NCBI RefSeq assembly: GCF_036245865.1 | Contig: NZ_BTTW01000011.1 | Location: 62,001-126,000 of the forward strand | Length of the DNA stretch: 64,000 nucleotides | From: Corallococcus caeni | Lineage (GTDB): Bacteria > Myxococcota > Myxococcia > Myxococcales > Myxococcaceae | Reading direction: 5' to 3' | Shown here: piece after piece, positions 16,460 to 25,590 of the stretch | Layout: each line of letters begins with the position of its first letter | How positions within the stretch are numbered: position 1 is the stretch's first letter | The notes under the pieces: generated by a model | Told to the model about the DNA's origin: nothing | Databases searched by the model: none | What the model saw: the letters and a program-made list of their open reading frames with translations, nothing else | Translations under genes and position numbers: made by a program

Positions 16460-16872
16460 CCGCCCAGCACGGACACCGTGACGCGGCGGCGGTGCGGTGA
16501 CGTGCGGTGCTCCCAGACGTAGACGCCCTGCCACGTGCCCAGGTCCGCCGCTCCGTCCTTCACGGGCACGCTCAGGGACACCTGCGTCAGCACCGTGCGC
16601 ACGTGCGCGGGCATGTCGTCCGGTCCCTCCGCGTCGTGCTGGAACAGCGGGTCGCCGTCCTTCACCAGCCGGGAGAAGAACGCCTCCAGGTCGCGCTGGA
16701 CGACGGGGTCCGCGTTCTCGCTGATGATCAGCGACGCGCTGGTGTGGTGCAGGAACAGCGTGCACAGGCCTTCACGGATGCCCGTGCCCTTCACCGCCTT
16801 CTGCACCTCACCGGTGATGTCCACCAGGCCCCGGCCCCGCGTGGACACCGTCAGCTCCTTCGCCTGATACAC
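16456..16872 (-). CDS. YjbQ/UPF0047-family protein
   Basis: A 138-residue single-domain protein, full length for this family. Recognisable conserved blocks are LCTLFLHHTSASL, the metal-ligand region DGDPLFQHD and the ending GTWQGVYVWEHR. YjbQ proteins form trimers and have been reported to show thiamine-phosphate synthase-like activity, but their biological role is unclear. It converges on the L,D-transpeptidase gene with a four-base stop overlap. The esterase gene lies 21 bases upstream on the same strand, so the three minus-strand genes 18323 to 16456 probably form one operon. Confidence 0.9.
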   Translation of the reverse strand: MYQAKELTVSTRGRGLVDITGEVQKAVKGTGIREGLCTLFLHHTSASLIISENADPVVQRDLEAFFSRLVKDGDPLFQHDAEGPDDMPAHVRTVLTQVSLSVPVKDGAADLGTWQGVYVWEHRTSPHRRRVTVSVLGG

Positions 16873-16893
16873 CCTTCGCCTCCGTCCCGCGGG

Positions 16894-17624
16894 TCAGCGC
16901 CCGTCCAGCCGCTTCACGAGGAACGCCGCCAGCTGCTCCAACTCCTCGGTGGTGAGGGTGTGCCCACCGTCGAAAGGTAGGAACTCCACCGGCATCCCCG
17001 CGCCCTTCAACATGTCGCGCAGGCGCTCGCCTTCCTGGAAGGGCAACACCGGATCCTGCCGGCCATGGCCCTGGAACACCGGCAGGGACGAACGGGCCTG
17101 GGCTTTGGGCTCCCACTCCTTGCCGGCCACCATGGCCCCGGACAACAGGCACAGCCCGGCCGGACACTCCTCCAGCCGCAGCGCCACGTCCGTGGACATC
17201 ATCGCGCCCTGGCTGAAGCCTCCCAGCACGACGCGATTCAGGGGCACCTGGAGCGCCGCCACCACGCTCATCAGCGCCCGGCGCGCGGCGGGCATCCCCG
17301 GCGGCACGGCCTGGGAGTACTGCGCCCAGTCGCGCCCCTGGCCCATCAGGATGGCCATGGGGATCTCGAACCACATGCGCCCGCCACCCATGCCCAGGTG
17401 CTCCATGGACAGCAGGCCCTCCGGGAACACGAAGCGCGCGGCGTGGGCCAGCCTTGGCGCGGCTGTCATCAGCTCCGGCGCCAGCGCCACCAGGTCCGTG
17501 CCCGGCGCTCCCAGGCCGTGGCTCAACACCACCACCAGCTCCGGCGTCGCGCCCTCGGGGAGCGCGTCCACCACGTGGCAGCTCAGCTCTCCCAGCTTCG
17601 TGCGCACGTGGCGCGGGCGGAGGC

Positions 17625-17628
<4 letters not shown>
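16894..17628 (-). CDS. Alpha/beta hydrolase, carboxylesterase/phospholipase type
   Basis: A 244-residue cytoplasmic alpha/beta hydrolase without signal peptide. The catalytic triad is visible: Ser in GGFSQGAMM, Asp in GRQDPVLP, and His in FDGGHTLT. The early SHGLGAPGTD segment fits the oxyanion region of the carboxylesterase/acyl-protein-thioesterase group. Its start codon overlaps the stop of the cyclophilin gene (ATGA), so the two are coupled, and the YjbQ gene follows. Likely acts on short or medium ester substrates; the exact substrate is not predictable. Confidence 0.88.
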
Positions 17629-18323
<695 letters not shown>

Positions 18324-18397
18324 GGGGCGCGCATCCTAGCGGCTTTCGACCGGGCTCCAGCGTGTTAAAGAGGGCTGCACCCCCGGAGGTTTTCCCT

Positions 18398-18748
18398 GTG
18401 ACAACCGGACAGGAATGGCTGGTTGACGCGAGCGGCTGCGCGCCCGAGCGGCTCAAGGACGCGGCCGCGCTGGCGGCACTCTTCGAGGAGCTGGTGGTGC
18501 TGATGGACCTGAAGGTCGTGGGCCAGCCGCAGTGGCACGTCTTCCCGGAGCCCGGCGGCGTCACCGGCCTGGCGCTCCTGGCCGAAAGCCACCTGACCCT
18601 CCACACCTTCCCGGAGCACGGCTTCGCCGCGCTCAACGTCTATTGCTGCCGCACCCGCGCGCGTCCGGACTTCGACGCGCTGGCGGCGAAGCACCTGGGC
18701 GCCACGTCCTGCCGCGTGCGCGAGCTGTCGAGAGGGGTGGAGGCGTGA
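18398..18748 (+). CDS. speD: S-adenosylmethionine decarboxylase-like proenzyme
   Basis: A 116-residue protein of the bacterial class-1B AdoMet decarboxylase family. The self-cleavage site is intact: Glu63-Ser64 in LLAESHLTLHTFPEHG, where the serine would become the pyruvoyl cofactor, and a conserved cysteine lies in NVYCCRTR. The enzyme would make decarboxylated AdoMet, the aminopropyl donor for polyamines. GTG 18398 was chosen over an upstream GTG because GGAGG lies exactly eight bases before it. The stop overlaps the start of the DUF4178 gene (GTGA), making it the first gene of a seven-gene unit that also holds an aminopropyltransferase-like enzyme at 21080. Confidence 0.9.
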   Translation: MTTGQEWLVDASGCAPERLKDAAALAALFEELVVLMDLKVVGQPQWHVFPEPGGVTGLALLAESHLTLHTFPEHGFAALNVYCCRTRARPDFDALAAKHLGATSCRVRELSRGVEA

Positions 18749-20661
18749 CGCAGGGGGCGTGTCCGTCGTGTGGCGCGAGCGTGGAGTTCTCCGTCGGCTC
18801 CGCGCAGGTGGTGGTCTGCGGTCACTGCCAGACGGTGGTGGCGCGCGTGGGCGCGGAGCTGGAGGCCCACGGCCGCGTGGCCCGCATCGTGGAGACCGAC
18901 TCGCCGCTGCGCCTGGGCCTGGAGGGCCGCGTCAACGGCACCGCGTATCAGATTGTCGGACACCTCCAGAAGGACCATGGCGCCGGCCCCTGGGACGAGT
19001 GGTACGTGGAGATGTCCGACGGCCGCACCGGCTGGCTCAGCGAGTCCGAGGGCGCCTTCCACCTGCTCTCCGACGCGGGCGTGGAGGAGGGCCTCCAACT
19101 GGACGGCCTCCATCCTGGTGACCGCCTGCGCCTGCGCAACCGGCCGCTGGTGGTGGAGGAGCGCGGCCACGGGCGCGTCGTCGCCGCGGAAGGGCAGCTC
19201 CCCAGCGACGTGGATCCGGAGGCGGACAGCTACTACGTGGACGCCACCGGCCCGCGCGGCCTGTTCGTCACGCTGGACTTCGGCACGCGCGACCGCGACC
19301 CGGAAGTGTTCCTGGGGCAGAAGCTGGAGCTCACGCAGCTGGGCATCCCCGCGGGGGAGCTGCGCCCGCGCGTGCGCAAGGCGCAGCTGCAGCAGGCGCG
19401 CTGCACGAACTGCAACGGCCCGCTGGAGCTGCGCGCGCCGGACCAGACGCTGCGCGTGGCGTGCCCCTACTGCGGCGCGCTGATGAGCGCGGCGCAAGGC
19501 AAGCTGTCCTTCCTCAAGCTGCTCCAGAAGCCGGAGCTGCCGGCGGCCCTCGCGCTGGGGCAGAAGGGCACGCTCGACGGCGCGGAGTGGATCTGCATCG
19601 GCTACCAGGAGCGCTCGTGCGTGGTGGAGGGCACGCGCTATCCGTGGATGGAGTACCTGCTCTACCACCCGGCGCGCGGCTTCACCTGGCTGATGGAGTC
19701 CAACGGCCACTGGGTGTTCTTGAAGCCCATGGCGGCCGGTGACGCGAGCGTCGTGCCGCAGGTGTCCGCGCACTACGAGGGCCGCCGCTACAAGGCCTTC
19801 CAGTCCGTCACCGCCGTCACCGACGCGGTGGTGGGCGAGTTCTACTGGAAGGTCTTCCAGGGTGAGCAGGCACGCGCCACGGAGTACGTCGCGCCGCCGT
19901 ACTCCGTGAACGAGGACGCCACCGACAACGAGGTCACGTACACGCATGGCGAGTACCTCACGCCAGAGCAGGTGCGTGACGCGTTCAAGCTGAAGGAGCC
20001 GCTGCCCAGGCCCCGAGGCATCGCGCCCAGCCAGCCCAACACGCGCCGCGCGGCGATGATGAAGACGCTGCTCTGGTCAGCGGTGTGGCTCCTGGGGCTG
20101 TTCGCGCTGTCGGCCGTGCTCCACGCGCGCGCGCTCAACGCGCGGGTGCTGGACATGCAGGTGACGCTGCCCCGGGACGCGGCGTCCGGGACGCCCACCG
20201 CCATGCACTTCAGCCAGCCCTTCGAGCTTTCGCGGGACGGCAACGTGCGGGCGCAGGTCACCATGTCGCAGGCGCTCGACAACGCGTGGGTGGGCGTGCA
20301 GGGCGACCTGGTGAACCAGGACACGCAGGACGTGGTGAGCTTCTACGAAGAGGTCAGCTACTACCACGGGCGCGACAGCGACGGCTCCTGGAGCGAGGGC
20401 GGCCAGAACGGCAGCGTGTTCCTGTCGTCGGTGCCCAAGGGCAAGTACGTGCTGCGGACGACCACGTCGTTCGACCCGAACCTGAAGCTCACGGGCCCGC
20501 AGCTGGGGCCCGTCGTCAGCTACCAGGTCGTGCTCACGCACGACACGCCCAACGAGAGCTGGTTCGTCATCGCGCTGGTGCTGCTGCTGGTGATTCCGGC
20601 GCTGTCGTTCTTCGGCGCCAACAGCTTCGAGACCGAGCGCTGGAAGGAAAGCAACCTGTAG
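18745..20661 (+). CDS. DUF4178 membrane protein with two zinc ribbons
   Basis: A 638-residue protein with an internally repeated plan. A zinc ribbon (C6, C9, C25, C28) is followed by a DUF4178-type beta domain (about 45-210); a second zinc ribbon starts at C220/C223 (CTNCNG, then CPYCG) and is followed by another DUF4178-type domain (about 265-410). Near the C-terminus there are two transmembrane segments at about 438-462 and 606-630, with an extracytoplasmic beta domain between them. The domain's activity is not established. GTG start overlaps the speD stop. DUF4178 genes next to DUF350 and aminopropyltransferase-like genes recall membrane-linked polyamine clusters in other bacteria, from memory. 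Confidence 0.85.
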   Translation: MTQGACPSCGASVEFSVGSAQVVVCGHCQTVVARVGAELEAHGRVARIVETDSPLRLGLEGRVNGTAYQIVGHLQKDHGAGPWDEWYVEMSDGRTGWLSESEGAFHLLSDAGVEEGLQLDGLHPGDRLRLRNRPLVVEERGHGRVVAAEGQLPSDVDPEADSYYVDATGPRGLFVTLDFGTRDRDPEVFLGQKLELTQLGIPAGELRPRVRKAQLQQARCTNCNGPLELRAPDQTLRVACPYCGALMSAAQGKLSFLKLLQKPELPAALALGQKGTLDGAEWICIGYQERSCVVEGTRYPWMEYLLYHPARGFTWLMESNGHWVFLKPMAAGDASVVPQVSAHYEGRRYKAFQSVTAVTDAVVGEFYWKVFQGEQARATEYVAPPYSVNEDATDNEVTYTHGEYLTPEQVRDAFKLKEPLPRPRGIAPSQPNTRRAAMMKTLLWSAVWLLGLFALSAVLHARALNARVLDMQVTLPRDAASGTPTAMHFSQPFELSRDGNVRAQVTMSQALDNAWVGVQGDLVNQDTQDVVSFYEEVSYYHGRDSDGSWSEGGQNGSVFLSSVPKGKYVLRTTTSFDPNLKLTGPQLGPVVSYQVVLTHDTPNESWFVIALVLLLVIPALSFFGANSFETERWKESNL

Positions 20662-20677
20662 GCACGGGAGGTGGACG

Positions 20678-20839
20678 ATGAGGTACCTGGGCGGACTGGT
20701 GCTCGTGGCGTACGCGTGGGCCACCTATACGGGCTGGGCCCCGTTCAGTGACGAGGAGCGCGGACGGGTGACCGGAGACGTGAAGCGCGGTCCCGGCGGC
20801 GTGCTCTTGTGGACCGGTGGATTCATGGGAGGCAAGTGA
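20678..20839 (+). CDS. 53-residue small membrane or exported protein
   Basis: A short gene between the DUF4178 and DUF350 genes. The ATG has a strong site GGGAGGTGG a few bases upstream. The protein begins MRYLGGLVLVAYAWATYTGW, a hydrophobic helix of about 17 residues that could be a membrane anchor or signal, followed by a charged stretch (SDEERGRVTGDVKRG) and a Gly-rich end. Its stop TGA shares its last base with the ATG of the DUF350 gene, so translation is coupled. Codon use (G/C at third positions) matches the neighbours. It is probably a true small subunit of this membrane cluster; no family name is known to me. Confidence 0.7.
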   Translation: MRYLGGLVLVAYAWATYTGWAPFSDEERGRVTGDVKRGPGGVLLWTGGFMGGK

Positions 20840-21066
20840 TGCTGTTGCTCGGAGTGGTGGTCACCCTGCAGGGAGTGCTGGCGAGCGTCATCTATTCGCT
20901 CATCGGCCTGGTGGTGTTCGTGGCCGGCTTCTACGTCATCCGCCTCATCCTGCCGTACGACGTGCACAAGGAGATCGAGGTCGACCAGAACGTCTCGCTG
21001 GGCATCGTCATCGGCTCCTTCATCCTGGGCCTGGCCATCATCATCGCGGCGGCCATCAGCGGCTGA
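20839..21066 (+). CDS. DUF350 (YjfL-like) small inner-membrane protein
   Basis: A 75-residue protein with two strong transmembrane helices: about residues 8-32 (ending FVAGFYVIRLILPY) and about 50-73. The charged middle HKEIEVDQN and the second helix starting LGIVIGSFILGLAII match the DUF350/UPF0719 unit, here as one copy. The ATG overlaps the upstream stop and has GGAGG six bases before it. DUF350 proteins are of unknown activity but recur beside polyamine-modifying and membrane-stress genes. The aminopropyltransferase-like gene follows after 13 bases. Confidence 0.87.
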   Translation: MLLLGVVVTLQGVLASVIYSLIGLVVFVAGFYVIRLILPYDVHKEIEVDQNVSLGIVIGSFILGLAIIIAAAISG

Positions 21067-21079
21067 ACGACGTGACGCT

Positions 21080-22576
21080 TTGAACAAGACGCTGCTCTTC
21101 CTCACCGTCCTCGTCATCGCGACGTGCGGGCTCATCTACGAGCTCATCGTCGGGACGCTCGCCAGCTACCTGCTGGGGGACAGCATCACCCAGTTCTCCA
21201 CCGTCATCGGCGGCTACCTCTTCGCCATGGGCATTGGCAGCTACCTGTCGCGCTTCGTGGAGCGCGGGGTGGCCCAGCGCTTCGTGGAGGTGGAGCTGGC
21301 CGTGGCGCTCGTCGGCGGGCTGTGCGCGCCGATGTTGTTCCTCACCTTCACGCTCACCAGTGTGTTCCCCGTCGTCCTGTACGGCAGCGTGCTGGCCATT
21401 GGCACGCTGGTGGGGCTGGAGATCCCCCTCCTGCTGCGCATCCTGCAGGACCAGCTCAAGTTCAAGGACCTGGTCAGCCAGGTGCTGACGTTCGACTACC
21501 TGGGCGCGCTCGCCGCCAGCGTGGCCTTCCCGCTCTTGCTGGTGCCGAAGCTGGGCCTGGTGCGCACGTCGCTCCTCTTCGGCCTGCTCAACGCGGGCGT
21601 GGGGCTGTGGAGCACGTGGCTGCTCGCGCCCGTGCTGGCCAACCCCGTGCGCCTGCGCGTCAAGGCGGTGGTGCTGTGCGCGGGGCTGCTGGTGTGCTTC
21701 GCGCTGGGGGACCGGCTCACCACGTTCTACGAGGACCAGCTCTACGCGGACGAGGTCGTCCACGCCACGAGCTCCCCCTACCAGCGCATCATCGTCACGC
21801 GCGGCAAGCGGGGCTTCTCGCTGTTCCTCAACGGCAACCTCCAGTTCGCCAGCATCGACGAGTACCGCTACCACGAGTCCCTGGTGCACCCGGCCATGGT
21901 GCGCGCGCAGAAGGTGGAGCACGTGCTGATTCTTGGCGGCGGGGACGGGCTCGCCGCGCGCGAGGTGCTGAAGTATCCGGAGGTGAAGTCCATCACGCTG
22001 GTGGACCTGGACCCCGCCATCACCGGGCTCGCCACGGGCTACAAGGAGCTGGCGGCGCTCAACCACCACTCCCTGACGCACCCGAAGATGCGCGTCATCA
22101 ACACGGACGCCATGCAGTTCCTGGCGGAGGGCGCCAACACCTGGGACGTGGTGATTGTCGACTTCCCGGACCCCAACAACTTCGCGCTGGGGAAGCTGTA
22201 CACGACGGGCTTCTACAAAATCCTGAAGAAGCGCCTGGCGCCGGGCGGGGTGGCGGTCATCCAGAGCACGAGCCCCCTGTTCGCGCGGCGCTCGTTCTGG
22301 TGCGTGGAGACCACGCTCAAGGCCGCGGGCTTCTGGACGCAGCCGTACCACGCGCTGGTGCCGTCCTTCGGAGAGTGGGGCTACGTGCTGGTGGCGCAGG
22401 AGCCCGCCGGCCGCCACCGCGCGCTGCCGGAGGGGCTGGCGTTCCTGGACGAGGACACGCTGGAGGGGCTCACGCACTTCTCGCCGGACATGGCGCCGCT
22501 GCCGGCGGAGGTGAACCGGCTGAACAACCAGGTGCTGGTGCACTACTACGAAGAGGAGTGGCGCCGGTGGAACTGA
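21080..22576 (+). CDS. Membrane-embedded spermidine synthase-like aminopropyltransferase
   Basis: A 498-residue fusion. The N-terminal 215 residues contain about seven transmembrane helices (start LLFLTVLVIATCGLIYELIV). The C-terminal part (about 230-498) is a spermidine synthase-like Rossmann domain with the nucleotide motif LILGGGDGLAAREVL, the acidic strand TLVDLDP and the active-site region VDFPDPNNFALGKLY. Soluble spermidine synthases lack the membrane half. With the SpeD-like enzyme upstream as donor source, it could aminopropylate a polyamine or another amine at the membrane; this is inference. The start is TTG 21080, since no ATG or GTG fits and the first helix begins at once. The stop region overlaps the FAD gene by ten bases. 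Confidence 0.88.
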   Translation: MNKTLLFLTVLVIATCGLIYELIVGTLASYLLGDSITQFSTVIGGYLFAMGIGSYLSRFVERGVAQRFVEVELAVALVGGLCAPMLFLTFTLTSVFPVVLYGSVLAIGTLVGLEIPLLLRILQDQLKFKDLVSQVLTFDYLGALAASVAFPLLLVPKLGLVRTSLLFGLLNAGVGLWSTWLLAPVLANPVRLRVKAVVLCAGLLVCFALGDRLTTFYEDQLYADEVVHATSSPYQRIIVTRGKRGFSLFLNGNLQFASIDEYRYHESLVHPAMVRAQKVEHVLILGGGDGLAAREVLKYPEVKSITLVDLDPAITGLATGYKELAALNHHSLTHPKMRVINTDAMQFLAEGANTWDVVIVDFPDPNNFALGKLYTTGFYKILKKRLAPGGVAVIQSTSPLFARRSFWCVETTLKAAGFWTQPYHALVPSFGEWGYVLVAQEPAGRHRALPEGLAFLDEDTLEGLTHFSPDMAPLPAEVNRLNNQVLVHYYEEEWRRWN

Positions 22577-24201
22577 CGCGGCGCGAGCTGGTGGCCGCGT
22601 TCCTGGGCGCCTCCGTGGCGAGCGCCTGTACGCGGCACCAGGCTCCTCGCGCGCCGGTGCCCGGCGCCATCGTGGACCGGGCGGTGGACACCGGCCACAA
22701 GCTGCGCGGTGGACCGCTGCCGCGCGCGCAGTCCTTCGAGCCGGTGGACGTGCTGATTGTCGGCGCGGGCGCGGCCGGGCTGTCCGCCGCGTGGCGCCTC
22801 TGCGCCGCGGGCGTGAAGGACGTGCGCGTGGTGGAGCTGGAGGCGGAGGCCGGGGGCACGTCGCGCTCGGGCCGCAACGGCGTGTCCGCGTTCCCATGGG
22901 GCGCGCACTACCTGCCGTCGCCCCTGGAGGACCGCGGGCCGGTGATGCGCCTGCTGCGGGAGATGGACGCCGTCACCGGCGTGGACGCGGAAGGGCACCC
23001 GTCGTTCGCGGAGGAGCTGCTCATCCAGGAGCCCGACGAGCGCGTCTTCTACAAGGGCCACTGGTACGAGGGGCTGTACCTGCGCGCGGGCGCGAGCGCC
23101 GAGGACCTGGCGGAGCTGGAGCGCTTCGATGCGCGGATGAACGCCTTCGCCGCCGCGCGCGACGCGAAGGGGCGCAAGGCGTTCGCGGTGCCGGGGGCGC
23201 TCTCCAGCGACGACGCGGAGTGGACCGCGTTGGACGCGCTGAGCATGGCGCAATGGATGGAGGCGGAGGGCTTCCGCTCGCCCCGCCTCAAGTGGTTCGT
23301 GGACTACGCGTGCCGCGACGACTACGGCGCCACCTCCGAGCACGTCTCCGCCTGGGCGGGCATCTGGTACTTCGCCGCGCGGCAGAACGGGAAGGGCGAG
23401 CGCAGTGACGGCTTCCTGTCCTGGCCCGAGGGCAACGGCCGGCTGGTGAAGCAGCTGGCGTCGTCGCTGGGCCCTCGCCAGTTGGAGACGCAGGTGCTGG
23501 TGCACACGGTGGAGCCGGGCGAGGACGGCTGCCGGGTGCACGCCCTGGACGCGCGCACCGGAGCGCCCCGGGCCTTCCAGGCCCGGCAGGTGGTGCTGGC
23601 GTGCCCGCGCTTCGTCGCCGCGCACGTGGTGGCCCCCTGGCGCGAGGCGCGGCCCGCGTGGATGGATGCCTTTGTCTACAGCCCGTGGGTGGTGGCGAAC
23701 CTGACGGTGTCCGCGCCGCCGGCGTCGCGGGGCTTCCCGCTGGCCTGGGACAACGTCTTCTACGAGAGCCGGAGCCTGGGCTACGTGGTGGCCACGCACC
23801 AGTCGCTGCGCCAGGACGCGCGCGGGCCCACGGTGCTCACCTGGTACCTGCCCATGGCCGGCGCGGACGTGAAGGCGGAGCGCAATCAGGCCCTCTCCGC
23901 GACGTATGCGGACTGGGAGGCGCTGGTGATGGCGGACCTGCTGCCGGCGCACCCCGGGGTGGGCGCGCTCGCGCAGCGGCTGGAGGTGCAGCGCTGGGGC
24001 CACGCCATGGTGCGGCCCCAGCCGGGCTTCCTCTGGGGAGACGCGCGCCGCGCCGCGCAACAGAGCCTGGGACGGCACCTGCACTTCGCGCACACGGACC
24101 TGGGCGGCATGGCCCTCTTCGAGGAGGCCAACTGGTTCGGCGTGCAGGCCGCGGAGCGGGCCCTGGCGGGAATGGGGCTCACGAGCGCCAGTTGGTTGTA
24201 G
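22567..24201 (+). CDS. Tat-type FAD-dependent amine-oxidase-like lipoprotein
   Basis: A 544-residue flavoprotein. The N-terminus reads MELTRRELVAAFLGASVASAC: a twin-arginine pattern plus a lipobox with Cys21, so it is probably exported folded, with FAD bound, and lipidated. The FAD dinucleotide fold is DVLIVGAGAAGLSAAWRL at 61-78, and the end ALFEEANWFGVQAAERAL fits the FAD-binding C-terminus of NAD(P)/FAD amine oxidase-like proteins. GTG 22567 was chosen for GAGGAG eight bases upstream and for the signal. It overlaps the preceding gene by ten bases. In this setting it might oxidise a polyamine product in the periplasm; that is inference. Confidence 0.82.
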   Translation: MELTRRELVAAFLGASVASACTRHQAPRAPVPGAIVDRAVDTGHKLRGGPLPRAQSFEPVDVLIVGAGAAGLSAAWRLCAAGVKDVRVVELEAEAGGTSRSGRNGVSAFPWGAHYLPSPLEDRGPVMRLLREMDAVTGVDAEGHPSFAEELLIQEPDERVFYKGHWYEGLYLRAGASAEDLAELERFDARMNAFAAARDAKGRKAFAVPGALSSDDAEWTALDALSMAQWMEAEGFRSPRLKWFVDYACRDDYGATSEHVSAWAGIWYFAARQNGKGERSDGFLSWPEGNGRLVKQLASSLGPRQLETQVLVHTVEPGEDGCRVHALDARTGAPRAFQARQVVLACPRFVAAHVVAPWREARPAWMDAFVYSPWVVANLTVSAPPASRGFPLAWDNVFYESRSLGYVVATHQSLRQDARGPTVLTWYLPMAGADVKAERNQALSATYADWEALVMADLLPAHPGVGALAQRLEVQRWGHAMVRPQPGFLWGDARRAAQQSLGRHLHFAHTDLGGMALFEEANWFGVQAAERALAGMGLTSASWL

Positions 24202-24227
24202 CCACCGGAAGCGGGAGGGAAGGGCAC

Positions 24228-25517
24228 ATGAAGGACAGTCGCTTCAGCCGGGCGGAGTTCCTCGCACTCACCAGCCTGCTCGCGGGCACCACGCTGTTCC
24301 CGAAGCGGGGAGACGCGGCCCCGGACGGGGGCACGCCCTCCCTTCGCACCGTGAAGTCGCCGGGGCTCGCCGGAGTCCCCGCGTCGGACGCGGGCGTCGC
24401 GACCCCCAAGACAGGCCCGACGGCGGCGGGCTCGCAGGCGGAGTACGAACAGCTGCGGCAGGGCTGCACCGCGTCCCTGCCGGTGCGCTCCACGTCCGAC
24501 GACGGCGCGGAGTACGCGCGCATCGGCGAGTGGATGCAGCGCCAGAAGCTGTCCAGCGACGTCTACGGCAACGGCGACTTCGTGCAGGCCTTCGAGAAGA
24601 AGATCGCGGACCTGCTGGGCTTCGAGGACGCGTGCTTCATGCCCACGGGCACCATGGCGCAGCTCGTCGCGCTGCGCATCTACGCGGACGCAAGCAACGT
24701 GCGCACCGTGGGCGTGCACCCGTCGTCGCACCACGTGCTGCACGAGGACGACGCGTACTCCGTGCTGCACCAGCTGCGCGCCGTGTACCTGGGCCCGTGG
24801 ACGCGGCCGCTGCTGGCGGAGGACGTGGCCAACTCCCGCGACGTGCTGGGAAGCGTCAGCGTGGAGCTGCCAGTGCGCTGGCTGGGCGGGCAGCTCCAGA
24901 CATGGGAGCAGCTCCAGGAGCTCAAGCGCACCTGCCGTGACCAGAAGGTGAAGCTGCACATGGACGGCGCGCGGCTGTGGGAGAGCCAGCCCTTCTACGG
25001 CCGCTCCTACGCGGAGCTCTGCAAGGGCTTCGACTCCGTCTACGTGTCCTTCTACAAGATGGTGGGCGGCATCGGCGGCGCCATGCTGGTGGGCAGCCGC
25101 GACTTCATCAAGGAGTCACGCGTGTGGCGCCACCGGCACGGCGGCAACCTGTACCACCTGGCCCCGCTGGTGGCCTCCGCCGCCATGCGCTTCGACGCGG
25201 CGCTGGCCGCCATCCCCGGCTACGTGAAGCGCGCGAAGGCGCTCACCGCGCTCCTGGCGGCGGACTCGCGCGTCACCGTGTTGCCGCAGCCGGTGCAGAC
25301 GAACATGTTCCACGTGTTCCTGCGCGGCTCACCCCAGGCCTACAACCGCCAGCGCGACCGCATCGCGCGCGAGGACCGCGTCTGGGTGGCGGGGGGCTTC
25401 GGACAGACGCGCGTGCCCGGCGTCGTGTCCACGGAGCTGCAGGTGAGCGAGGGGCTCCAGGGCATCAGCGACGCCGACGCCGCCCGGGCCTTCCTGCGCC
25501 TGCTGGAGGCGGCCTGA
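24228..25517 (+). CDS. Exported PLP-dependent threonine aldolase / beta-eliminating lyase-like protein
   Basis: A 429-residue fold-type-I PLP enzyme. The catalytic core (about 95-425) has the substrate/cofactor blocks FEDACFMPTGTMAQ, KLHMDGARLWES and the Schiff-base lysine K277 in VSFYKMVGGIGGAM, as in threonine aldolases. Unusually the first 40 residues look like an export signal (SRAEFLALTSLLAGTTLF, a Tat-like pattern with one arginine), followed by a loose Pro/Thr/Ala linker to about residue 75. PLP enzymes are normally cytoplasmic. It is the last gene of the seven-gene unit, 26 bases after the FAD gene, and ends at a hairpin. The substrate is unknown; it may be amine- or amino-acid-related. 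Confidence 0.8.
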   Translation: MKDSRFSRAEFLALTSLLAGTTLFPKRGDAAPDGGTPSLRTVKSPGLAGVPASDAGVATPKTGPTAAGSQAEYEQLRQGCTASLPVRSTSDDGAEYARIGEWMQRQKLSSDVYGNGDFVQAFEKKIADLLGFEDACFMPTGTMAQLVALRIYADASNVRTVGVHPSSHHVLHEDDAYSVLHQLRAVYLGPWTRPLLAEDVANSRDVLGSVSVELPVRWLGGQLQTWEQLQELKRTCRDQKVKLHMDGARLWESQPFYGRSYAELCKGFDSVYVSFYKMVGGIGGAMLVGSRDFIKESRVWRHRHGGNLYHLAPLVASAAMRFDAALAAIPGYVKRAKALTALLAADSRVTVLPQPVQTNMFHVFLRGSPQAYNRQRDRIAREDRVWVAGGFGQTRVPGVVSTELQVSEGLQGISDADAARAFLRLLEAA

Positions 25518-25537
25518 AGCGAGGCCGCCGGCCCTGA

Positions 25538-25566
25538 CGTCGGGTGTCAATGTCAGACACCCGACG
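25538..25566. terminator. Bidirectional terminator-like hairpin
   Basis: A perfect 11-bp inverted repeat, CGTCGGGTGTC and GACACCCGACG, with a seven-base loop. It sits between convergent stops at 25517 and 25591 and closes the seven-gene membrane/polyamine-type unit. Confidence 0.65.
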
Positions 25567-25590
25567 GGTGAAACACAGCAACGCGGTCCG

